Of a stretch of 64,000 nucleotides of DNA, positions 9,454 to 17,715 are shown piece after piece. The DNA comes from Actinomycetes bacterium (GTDB taxonomy: Bacteria > Actinomycetota > Acidimicrobiia > Acidimicrobiales > Aldehydirespiratoraceae). Position numbers and translations under genes: made by a program. The notes under the pieces are model-generated. The model ran no database searches. It was not told the DNA's origin and worked only from the letters and a program-made list of their open reading frames with translations. Positions within the stretch are counted from its first letter, which is position 1. Every line of letters begins with the position of its first letter. The stretch is taken from positions 70,402-134,401 of the forward strand of contig JAJRXC010000013.1 in NCBI GenBank assembly GCA_024276495.1, given 5' to 3'.

Positions 9454-11256
9454 GTGCCTGTGCGATCACTTCTCCGCCGTCTCGCCTTCGTCGCCGGGTT
9501 CGCCGTGGCGTTCGGCCTCGTACCGGGCGTGGCGCTGGCCCAGCAGGTGCCAGATCTCTCCGTGGCGACGGCGGCCCGCTATGTCGGACAACCGGACGAA
9601 GGGCGGGTGGTGGTGGCGTTCGACTATCGCTTCGAGAATGTCGCCGATGACGTGGCGTTTCCGGGCTTCTTCGAGTCGCTGCCCACGTCTGCGACGGACG
9701 TCACCGCGACCGATGGCCGAGACGACCTCGCCGTCTCGGAGGTCGGGGAGCGTGACGGCTTCACGGTCTGGTTCGTGGCGTTCGACCGTGAGCTGGCCCC
9801 GGGCCGCACCGGGAGCGTCACGCTGCGTTGGGTCATCGAAGCGGGAACCGATGGTGTGATCCTGGAGCCCGGGGCACTGGCCTTCGATGTCTACTCGCCG
9901 GGGCCCCAGGGTGCGGTGGTCCAGCCCCCGGTGGTCGAGGTGCCCGACGGCTTCGAGTCGGCCGTGTCGTGGCCCCGGGTGAACGACGACGCGCTCGACG
10001 ATGATCGGGTCGCGTTCGTCATCGAGACGCCCGGGCCGTACCAGCCGGTCTCGGTCGGGTTCGTCGATCGTGAGAGGTTCGTGACGCGCACCGTCGACGT
10101 GCCGGCCGGTCTCACGATCGCGAACTGGACATCGACCGATGGGTGGACCGCGGACATCGAGGAGCGGGCCCGTGCGGTCGCGGACGAGCTCGATGCCTGG
10201 TTCGGTCCCCACGACGGTGTCTTCGAGGTTCGCCGGGGCCTCGTCACCACCGGCCACCCGGCGCGACAACTCGGTGACGATGTCGCCGACGGCGAGACGC
10301 CGGTCGTCGTCGTGGAGAACGATGCCGCGGCCGCGATCGATCACCAGCTCGCCCATGTCTGGATCGCCGACGTTCCCGTCGACGAGGACTGGTTCGTGGA
10401 GGGTCTCGCCGCGGCGTTCGCGGGCGACCAGCCGAACCCCGGCGGCCCGTCGGAGGTGGTCACCGCGTTGGCCGACGAGATCGGCGCGCGTGGGATCAGG
10501 GCCGTGATCGACGCGTTGCGAACCGAGACGATCGCGTATCCCGGGGTCGAACGTGAGGTGCAACCCCTGCCGCCCGACTGGCGGACCGTGCTCGATCTCC
10601 TCGAGAGAGTGGGTGGCTCGTCGACGGCTTCGGACCTCTTTCGGTCGGCGGTGGTGAATGCGAACGAGGCGGCGGAGCTCGACCTGCGGGCGGCCGCCCG
10701 TCGGGATTTTGACGCGCTCGCGGATCGGGCCGGATCGTGGACGTTGCCGCCGATGCTCCGGGCCCCGATGGCCGAGTGGGATTTCGCCACGTTCTTCTCC
10801 CGCCAATCCGAGGTGAGTGACGTGGTCAGTCGCCGTGACAGCTTGCGGGCATGGGCCGACGACCTCGACCTGGCCGATCCCGACGACGCGCAGGAGCTCT
10901 TCGAGCGGGCCGAGTCCGACATGACTGCCGTCACCGCGCTCCTCGATGAACGGCAGGCGGCGCTGGAGGCGTTTTCGGAGGCGAAACGGCTGGTGACCGG
11001 CGACCGTGGGCTGCTCGCCCGAGTCGGGTTGATCGGCGACACTCCCGACGACGATCTCGACGCGCTTCGGGAGCGCTGGGCGGCCGGCGACTATCGGGCG
11101 GTCGAGCGGGGCGGCCGCGAGCTGGTCGATCTCGTCGAGGGGGCGGTCGGTCAGGGTACGTTGCGGATTCTCTTCCCGACCGTGCTCGTCATCGCGGTGT
11201 GGCAGATGGTGGCGTGGCTGGTTCGCCGACGACGGGGTCAGCCGGCCGTGTCGTAG
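9454..11256 (+). CDS. secreted protein with degenerate M1/gluzincin-like motif and C-terminal TM
   Basis: Signal-like N-terminus, HQLAHVW...WFVEGLAAAF resembling HExxH...NEGFA, C-terminal TM LRILFPTVLVIAVWQMVAWLVRRRR; GTG 9454 chosen, ATG 9394 possible. Confidence 0.6.
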   Translation: MPVRSLLRRLAFVAGFAVAFGLVPGVALAQQVPDLSVATAARYVGQPDEGRVVVAFDYRFENVADDVAFPGFFESLPTSATDVTATDGRDDLAVSEVGERDGFTVWFVAFDRELAPGRTGSVTLRWVIEAGTDGVILEPGALAFDVYSPGPQGAVVQPPVVEVPDGFESAVSWPRVNDDALDDDRVAFVIETPGPYQPVSVGFVDRERFVTRTVDVPAGLTIANWTSTDGWTADIEERARAVADELDAWFGPHDGVFEVRRGLVTTGHPARQLGDDVADGETPVVVVENDAAAAIDHQLAHVWIADVPVDEDWFVEGLAAAFAGDQPNPGGPSEVVTALADEIGARGIRAVIDALRTETIAYPGVEREVQPLPPDWRTVLDLLERVGGSSTASDLFRSAVVNANEAAELDLRAAARRDFDALADRAGSWTLPPMLRAPMAEWDFATFFSRQSEVSDVVSRRDSLRAWADDLDLADPDDAQELFERAESDMTAVTALLDERQAALEAFSEAKRLVTGDRGLLARVGLIGDTPDDDLDALRERWAAGDYRAVERGGRELVDLVEGAVGQGTLRILFPTVLVIAVWQMVAWLVRRRRGQPAVS

Positions 11257-12659
11257 TGGTCGGAGAACCGGTCCCGGAGCTGTTGCTTTTGAATCTTGCC
11301 CATCGCGTTGCGAGGGAGACGGTCGACCACGATCTGCGACTTCGGATGTTTGAACCGGGCCAGGGACTCGCCGAGCGCCCGGGCGACCGTCATCGGCCGG
11401 TACTGGTCGTCGACGACGAGGACGGCGGTGACGCCTTCGCCGAGGTCGGGATGGGGGAGGCCGACGACGGCGGATTCGACGATGCCGGGCACCGCGTCGA
11501 GAACCAGCTCCAGCTCCTTCGGGTAGATGTTCTCCCCGCCACTGATGATCATGTCGCCGGCCCGCCCCTGGAGGGTGAGTCGGCCCTCGTCGTCGACGCT
11601 GCCGACATCGCCGGTGATGAACCAGCCGTCGTCCCGGTGGGCATCGGTGGTGGCCCGCGGTCGTTGCCAGTACCCGTCGAACAGATGCGGGCCTGCCACC
11701 TCGACCGTGCCGGTCGCGCCGGTCGGGAGTGGACGACCGTCGTCGGCGGCGACGCGGATCTTCGTGCCGGGGAGCGCGAACCCGACGGTTCCGGCGATTC
11801 GCTCTCCGTCGTAGGGGTTCGATGTGATGATGCCGGTCTCGCTCATGCCGTAGCGTTCACAGATCCGTTGGCCGGTTCGTTCGGTGAACGCGGCGAACAC
11901 GGCATCGGGAAGGGGCGCGGAGCCGGAGGTGAACAACCGCATGCGGGCGGTCCGGGTCCGGTCGAAGCGGGGGTCGGCGAGGAGCCGGGAGTAGTGGGTG
12001 GGCACGCCCATGAAGACCGTGGCGGCGGGGAGGGCGTCGATGACCGCGTCGATGTCGAACCGGGGGAGAAACGTGACCGGGATCGCCGACAGCATGGCGC
12101 AGTGCAGCGCCACGAACAGGCCATGGACGTGGAAGATCGGGAGACTGTGGAGCAGTCGGTCGTCGGCATCGAAGTGCCACACCCGGTGCACGGCGCGGGC
12201 GTTGTGACGGAGGTTCTCGTGAGTCAGGGCTGCGCCCTTCGGCCGGCCGGTCGTTCCCGACGTGTAGAGGAGCGCGGCGAGGTCGTGGCCGGTTCGCGGC
12301 ACCACCTCGAACGGTCGGTCGACCGCTTCGGCCGCGCGGGCGAGCTCGCCCAGACCCATCTTGATGCCAGGGGCCGTCGCGTCCGCGAGCTGCTCGTCGT
12401 CGACGACGACGAGCGTCGGTTCGGCGTCGTCGACGAAATAGGCGAGCTCGTCGGGTGTGAAGGCGGGGTTGAGTGGCACATGGACGCTGCCCGCGTGGAG
12501 GCAGGCGAGGTACAGCGCCACGGCATCGCGGGACTTCTCGACCCGAACGACCACCCGATCGCCGGGAGACACACCGCGTTCGGCCAACACCGCCGCCATC
12601 GTCTCGGCCCGTTCGAACACCTCGCGATAGGTCGACGAGGGGGTTCCGGCCCGACACAA
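11238..12659 (-). CDS. AMP-dependent acyl-CoA synthetase (N-terminus apparently in another frame, ATG at 12727)
   Basis: LLYTSGTTGRPKGAALTHENL, ERYGMSETG, GWFITGDVGSVDDEGRL, GGENIYPKELE, RNAMGKIQKQQL. Confidence 0.9.
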   Translation of the reverse strand: MCRAGTPSSTYREVFERAETMAAVLAERGVSPGDRVVVRVEKSRDAVALYLACLHAGSVHVPLNPAFTPDELAYFVDDAEPTLVVVDDEQLADATAPGIKMGLGELARAAEAVDRPFEVVPRTGHDLAALLYTSGTTGRPKGAALTHENLRHNARAVHRVWHFDADDRLLHSLPIFHVHGLFVALHCAMLSAIPVTFLPRFDIDAVIDALPAATVFMGVPTHYSRLLADPRFDRTRTARMRLFTSGSAPLPDAVFAAFTERTGQRICERYGMSETGIITSNPYDGERIAGTVGFALPGTKIRVAADDGRPLPTGATGTVEVAGPHLFDGYWQRPRATTDAHRDDGWFITGDVGSVDDEGRLTLQGRAGDMIISGGENIYPKELELVLDAVPGIVESAVVGLPHPDLGEGVTAVLVVDDQYRPMTVARALGESLARFKHPKSQIVVDRLPRNAMGKIQKQQLRDRFSDHYDTAG

Positions 12660-12731
12660 GAAGGGTGCGTCGAGCCGGGTGGACGCGGCGGCGTGAAGGT
12701 TTCGATCAGGTTGCCCGCGGTGGGCATCGGC

Positions 12732-13193
12732 TCAGCCCTGGTAGAGGATCTGAGAGGTGTAGACGAGGGATGGCCTCTCGTTGCCCACGACATGGGTCGC
12801 CGATTCGAAGCTGACCAACGTTCCGGCCCGGTGGGCCTCGGCACCGAGGAGCCATGACCGGGCGTGAATCGTCGATCCGGCCGGAACCGGCGAGAGCAAG
12901 CGGGCGCCCTCGCAGCCGTAGTTGACGGCGTTCTTCACGCCGCTCAGCTCGACCGGCACCGTGATGAGCATCGGTAGGAGACTCATCGTCAGGTAGCCGT
13001 GGGCGATCGGACCGCCGAACGGGCTCTCGCGCTCGCACCGCTCGACGTCGACGTGGATCCACTGGCGATCGCCGGTCAACTCGGCGAAGGCGTCGATCAT
13101 CGTCTGGGTGACGTGGATCTCGGTTCCCCAGTCTCCGAAGTCGTCACCGGCGTGGTCGTTGATGGCATCGATGTCGTCGAAGGCGATGGACAT
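12732..13193 (-). CDS. MaoC family dehydratase
   Basis: Hotdog motifs: DRQWIHVDVERCERESPFGGPIAHGYLTMSLL. Confidence 0.9.
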   Translation of the reverse strand: MSIAFDDIDAINDHAGDDFGDWGTEIHVTQTMIDAFAELTGDRQWIHVDVERCERESPFGGPIAHGYLTMSLLPMLITVPVELSGVKNAVNYGCEGARLLSPVPAGSTIHARSWLLGAEAHRAGTLVSFESATHVVGNERPSLVYTSQILYQG

Positions 13194-13224
13194 GGTGGAG
13201 CGTCTCCGGGCGGGTGAGAAGGGG

Positions 13225-14232
13225 TCAGGCGATGCCGTCGATCATGTCACGGGTGATGCGGTTTCGTTGCGGCCGGCCGGCGACGTAGCGCTCCACTTCG
13301 TCGCAGACCCAGTCGCTCATCCGCCCGAGCTCGGTGCCCTGGGATCCGGCGAGGTGCGGGGTGAGAACGGCGTTGGGCAGATGTCGCAGCCGATGGTCGT
13401 CGGGCAGCGGTTCGATCGGATCGGTCACGTCGATGATCGCGAAGAGGCGGGAGGACTCGAGCTCGGTGAGCAGGGCGTCCATGTCGAGGCACCAACCCCG
13501 GGCGGTGTTGATGACGGTCGCCCCGTCGGGCAGCGCGGCGAGCTGGTCGACACCGATGAGGTTCTCCGTTGCCGGAACCGCGGGCGCGTGAATCGAGAGC
13601 ACGTCGGCTCGTCGACACAGCTCGGTCAAGTCGTCGATCTTGGTCGCGCCGAGCGACTCGATCTCTTCGCGGGAGACGTACGGGTCGTAGATCTCGACGT
13701 GCAGCCCCTCGAAGGGAGCGAGGAGCTTCGCGACGTGGCGCCCGACCAGGGAGGCCGACACCAGCCCGATCGTCTTGTCCCAGTTGCCGATGGGCCGGAC
13801 CGTCGGCGGGGGTGTCCACGCCGGGCGGCGATGCTCGGTGTCGAAGGCGACATGGGCCCGCTTGTTGGCGAGAAGAATCGACGCGACGGCGTACTCGGCC
13901 GTGGGTCGGGCGTTGGCACCTGCGCCCGACGTGATGATGACCCCCCGGTCGAAGAGGAGGTCGGTGGCGTACCACTTCACCGTTCCGGCCGCGTAGGCGA
14001 ACAGGCGGAGCTTCGATGCCCGATCGAGGACGGCGGCATCGAAGAGCGGGGTGCCCCAATGGCCCACGACGATCTCTGCCTCGGCGAGGAGGGCATCGGC
14101 GCGGGGGTCGGCCCAATCGTTGAGGTGGGTTCGGTCGAGCACCCGCCCGATCCGATCGAGGCGATCGAGGGTGGCCTCGTCGAACATCGGCACATCGCCC
14201 ATGTGGGCGATGATGATCGCGGGTGGCGCCAT
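13225..14232 (-). CDS. D-isomer-specific 2-hydroxyacid dehydrogenase family protein
   Basis: DTEHRRPAWTPPPTVRPIGNWDKTIGLVSASLVGRHVAKLLAPF, DVLSIHAPAVPATENLIG, TVINTARGWCLD, TPHLAGSQG. Confidence 0.88.
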   Translation of the reverse strand: MAPPAIIIAHMGDVPMFDEATLDRLDRIGRVLDRTHLNDWADPRADALLAEAEIVVGHWGTPLFDAAVLDRASKLRLFAYAAGTVKWYATDLLFDRGVIITSGAGANARPTAEYAVASILLANKRAHVAFDTEHRRPAWTPPPTVRPIGNWDKTIGLVSASLVGRHVAKLLAPFEGLHVEIYDPYVSREEIESLGATKIDDLTELCRRADVLSIHAPAVPATENLIGVDQLAALPDGATVINTARGWCLDMDALLTELESSRLFAIIDVTDPIEPLPDDHRLRHLPNAVLTPHLAGSQGTELGRMSDWVCDEVERYVAGRPQRNRITRDMIDGIA

Positions 14233-14290
14233 GGCGTGATCCTCGCGGTTCTCGCCGGCCTCACGCCAGCCGGAAGGTATGGTCGCCGCC

Positions 14291-14956
14291 ATGGCCGCAC
14301 CCACACTGACCCGCGACGGCGAGATCTTCGTCATCAACTTCGGCGATGGGGAGAATCGAACCGATCACGAGTGGGTGTCGGGGATGAATCGGCTGCTCGA
14401 CGAGGTGCAGGCGGTGGACGGTCCGAAGGTGTTGATCACGACAGGATCGGGAAAGCACTACTCGAACGGTCTCGATGTCGACTGGATGAGCGGCCGGGGC
14501 GGTGACGCCATCGTCGGCTACGTGAACAGCGTGGAGGAGGTGCTCGGTCGGATCCTCACGTTCCCGGCCCCGACGGTCGCCGCGGTCAACGGACATGCGT
14601 TCGGCGCCGGGGCCTTTGCGGTGATCGCCCATGATCGCGCGGTGATGCGCGAGGACCGGGGGTTCGTGTGCTGGCCGGAGGTTCACCTCGGAATGGGTTT
14701 CAGTCCCGGCTTGATGTCGATGGTCACGCATCTGATGCCGGCGGCGGCCGGTTGGGAGGCCGTGGTGTCGGGTCGTCGGTTCGGTGGGGATGACGCGGCG
14801 GCGGCCGGCATCGTCGATCGTGCCGTCCCGCTCGATCGGCTGTTGCCCGTGGCCGGTGAGCTCGGTCTTCCCGACGCGCCGACGGCAGGTGATGCCGTGG
14901 GTCGCATCAAGCGCCAGTTTCATCGTGAGGTGATCGAGGCGCTCGCCACCGGTTGA
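14291..14956 (+). CDS. enoyl-CoA hydratase/isomerase family protein
   Basis: SNGLDVDWM, APTVAAVNGHAFGAGAFAVIAHDRAVM, LGMGFSPGLMSM. Confidence 0.85.
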   Translation: MAAPTLTRDGEIFVINFGDGENRTDHEWVSGMNRLLDEVQAVDGPKVLITTGSGKHYSNGLDVDWMSGRGGDAIVGYVNSVEEVLGRILTFPAPTVAAVNGHAFGAGAFAVIAHDRAVMREDRGFVCWPEVHLGMGFSPGLMSMVTHLMPAAAGWEAVVSGRRFGGDDAAAAGIVDRAVPLDRLLPVAGELGLPDAPTAGDAVGRIKRQFHREVIEALATG

Positions 14957-14974
14957 GCAGCCACGCCGGGCCCG

Positions 14975-16180
14975 TCAGCTGCGCGGCACCTTGCTCCAGG
15001 CGATCTCCTTGTCGACCCGGGGCTCACCGGGAAGGCCGAGCATCTGTTCTCCCATGATGTTGCGAAGAACCTCGGAGGTGCCGCCCTCGATGGAGTTCGC
15101 CCGAACGCGGAGAAAGGCGTAGCCGATCCCGTTGTTCGAGCCGTCGAGGTCGACCGTGCCGGGCCGCCGGAACGTGTAGTCGTAGTCGATCTGGCCGGCC
15201 ATGCCGAACAGGTTGATCGCGGTGCTGTAGAGCTCCTTGTTGAGCTCGGCGCCGGCCAGCTTCGCCACGGAGCCTTCCGGACCCGGCTGACCCTTCGTGG
15301 CGTTCTGTACCGCCCGCATGTTGGTGAGACGAAGGATCTCGGCCCGGATCCAGATCTGCATGACCTCGTCGCGTCGGGCATCGGTCTTCTCGTCGTCGGG
15401 GAGATCGGCCCACGTCTGCATGAGATGGGAGATCGCGCCGCTGCCGCGTTTCGGGGCGCCGCCGCCACCACCGCCGCCGATCGCGGTGCGTTCGTTCATG
15501 AGCGTGGTCAGCGCGGCCCGCCAGCCTTCGCCCCGCGCGCCGATCCGGTGGGCGTCGGGCACCCGCACGTCGGTCATGTAGACCTCGTTGAACTCCGCCT
15601 CCCCGGTGATCTGGCGCAGCGGCCGGACCTCGACCCCGTCGGAGTGCATGTCGAGGGCGAAGTAGGTCATGCCCTTGTGCTTGGGCATTTCGGGGTCGGT
15701 CCGGGTGACGAGCATTCCCCAGTCGGCGATGTGGGCGAGGGTGTTCCACACCTTTTGCCCGTTGATGATCCACTCGTCGCCGTCCTCGACGGCCCTGGTG
15801 CCGAGCCCGGCGAAATCCGATCCGGCTCCCGGCTCGGAGAACAGCTGGCACCACTTCTCCTCGCCGGTGAACATGGGACGCAGGAACCGGTCGTGTTGCT
15901 CGTCGGTGCCGTGGGCGAGGATGGTGGGCGCAGCGAGGGCCTGGAAGAACTGGGCGGCGTCCATCGGTTTGGCCCCGGCCTCGGCCAGCCGACGGTTGAC
16001 GTCGCGTTGGAGCTGTGGCCGGACACCGAGCCCGCCCTTGCCGACCGGGTACTGGACCCAGGCCAGGCCGGCGTCGAACTGGTGGCCACGGAACTCCTCG
16101 TAGGACTCCACGGTCGGATCGTGGGCGGCGAGCAGGGCATCGAGTGCGGCGGTGATCGTGGTGGCTTCGGAATCGCTCAT
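14975..16180 (-). CDS. acyl-CoA dehydrogenase family protein
   Basis: QLFSEPGAGSDFAGLGTRA, INGQKVWNT, GTVDLDGSNNGIGYAFLRVRANSIEGGTSEVLRNIMGEQMLGLP; contains a Gly7 tract. Confidence 0.9.
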   Translation of the reverse strand: MSDSEATTITAALDALLAAHDPTVESYEEFRGHQFDAGLAWVQYPVGKGGLGVRPQLQRDVNRRLAEAGAKPMDAAQFFQALAAPTILAHGTDEQHDRFLRPMFTGEEKWCQLFSEPGAGSDFAGLGTRAVEDGDEWIINGQKVWNTLAHIADWGMLVTRTDPEMPKHKGMTYFALDMHSDGVEVRPLRQITGEAEFNEVYMTDVRVPDAHRIGARGEGWRAALTTLMNERTAIGGGGGGGAPKRGSGAISHLMQTWADLPDDEKTDARRDEVMQIWIRAEILRLTNMRAVQNATKGQPGPEGSVAKLAGAELNKELYSTAINLFGMAGQIDYDYTFRRPGTVDLDGSNNGIGYAFLRVRANSIEGGTSEVLRNIMGEQMLGLPGEPRVDKEIAWSKVPRS

Positions 16181-16237
16181 ATCTGTCAGTCTGCCTGTCA
16201 GTTTCTCTCGGAGCCAACCCACGGCTAGCGTCTCGTC

Positions 16238-16924
16238 ATGCGCGACACCACCGCCGATCCGATGCGCATCGCGTTCCACTTCGACGTGTTGTGTCCGTGG
16301 GCGTACCAGACCTCGAAATGGATCCGAACCGTTCGCGAGTCGGTTCCGCTCGAGATCGACTGGCGTTTCTTCTCGCTCGAGGAGATCAATCGGGAAGCGG
16401 GAAAGAAGCATCCCTGGGAGCGGGAGTGGTCCTACGGGTGGGGGATGTTGCGTGTCGCCGCCTTGTTGCGACGCACGTCGATGGACGATTGTGATCGGTT
16501 CTACGAAGCCGCCGGTCGGGCGCTCCACGAAGAGGGTCGCAAACCCCACCGCCCCGAAGTGGCCGAGGAGATCTGTCGCGAGGTCGGCCTCGACCCGACG
16601 GTGGTGCAGGCCGCGATCGACGATCGCACGACCCACGACGAGGTGAAGGCCGACCATGACGCGGTCGTGGCGGCGGGGGGATTCGGTGTGCCGACGATCG
16701 TGTTCCCGGGGGACCGTCACGTCTACGGCCCGGTGGTCGCGCCCGCACCGATCGATCAGGACGCGCTCGACTTGTGGGACCTCACCGTCGCCTACGCGAA
16801 GGTGCCGTACCTCTACGAGATGAAGACGCCGAAGACCGATGACGACATGACCCACATCGCCGACGTCTTCCGGCCCTACTTCGACGCAAGAGACTGGGAG
16901 AGCAGGGAGAAGCCCGCACGATGA
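16238..16924 (+). CDS. DsbA family oxidoreductase (2-hydroxychromene-2-carboxylate isomerase/FrnE-like)
   Basis: FHFDVLCPWAYQTSKWI, GGFGVPTIVFPGDRHVYGP. Confidence 0.8.
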   Translation: MRDTTADPMRIAFHFDVLCPWAYQTSKWIRTVRESVPLEIDWRFFSLEEINREAGKKHPWEREWSYGWGMLRVAALLRRTSMDDCDRFYEAAGRALHEEGRKPHRPEVAEEICREVGLDPTVVQAAIDDRTTHDEVKADHDAVVAAGGFGVPTIVFPGDRHVYGPVVAPAPIDQDALDLWDLTVAYAKVPYLYEMKTPKTDDDMTHIADVFRPYFDARDWESREKPAR

Positions 16925-17709
16925 CCGCCACCTACGACGACTACCTCGGCGCGCACCGCGACCTGTTCGCCCACTACGACGATCTGTGCGTTCGACTGAG
17001 CGACGAACAGATGGCGACCCGGTCGTTGTGTCCCGACTGGGACGTTCGCGGCGTGATCGCCCACACCATCGGAGTCGAGGCGGTCATGTCGGGTTGGTCG
17101 CCTTCGGTCGAGGTTCCACCTCCGTTCGAGAAGCTGGGCGAGTTCGTGGGCCGGGCGGCGCCGCTCGACCGCGACGGGTTCACCGCGCTGATCGCCGAGA
17201 CGACCGGGGCGCGGCTGGCCGAGCTCGAGGGGTTCGATCCCGCGATCGTCGACGTCTCGTCGGTCACCCCGACCGGGATCGCCACCTACGGGAGGTTTCT
17301 CCAGGTTCGGATCTTCGATCTCTGGGTCCATGCCCGCGACATCGCGATCCCGCTCGGCGAGCCGACCGACGACACCGGATTCGCGGCGGAGACGGCGCTG
17401 CAGGAGGTCGACGACTCGATCGGCTACGTCGTCGGGAAGAAGATCGGGTTGCCCGATGGCATGTCGATCGTTTTTCACGTCACCGGAGGGGTCGATCGCG
17501 ACATCTCCGTGTCGGTCGACGGTCGGGCCACGCGGGTCGACACCGTCGATGCCCCCGATGTCGAGGTGACGGCGGACGTGACGACGTTCGTGCTGCTCGC
17601 GGCCGGTCGCGTCGATCCACAGGAGCGGATCGATGCCGGAGCCGTGACGTGGACCGGTGACGACGAATGGGGCGAGAAGGCCGCCCGGAACCTCGCGTAC
17701 ACCCGCTGA
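16921..17709 (+). CDS. maleylpyruvate isomerase/mycothiol-dependent (DinB-like) family protein
   Basis: LCPDWDVRGVIAHTIGVEAVM, DLWVHARDIAIPLG; start/stop overlap with upstream gene. Confidence 0.8.
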   Translation: MTATYDDYLGAHRDLFAHYDDLCVRLSDEQMATRSLCPDWDVRGVIAHTIGVEAVMSGWSPSVEVPPPFEKLGEFVGRAAPLDRDGFTALIAETTGARLAELEGFDPAIVDVSSVTPTGIATYGRFLQVRIFDLWVHARDIAIPLGEPTDDTGFAAETALQEVDDSIGYVVGKKIGLPDGMSIVFHVTGGVDRDISVSVDGRATRVDTVDAPDVEVTADVTTFVLLAAGRVDPQERIDAGAVTWTGDDEWGEKAARNLAYTR

Positions 17710-17715
17710 GGTCGA

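Noticed and set aside
11199-12857. 552-aa plus-strand ORF
   Set aside because: Antisense to the acyl-CoA synthetase; no recognisable domain, typical GC-skewed shadow ORF.
15425-16228. 267-aa plus-strand ORF opposite the acyl-CoA dehydrogenase
   Set aside because: Antisense of a well-supported gene with no recognised domain.
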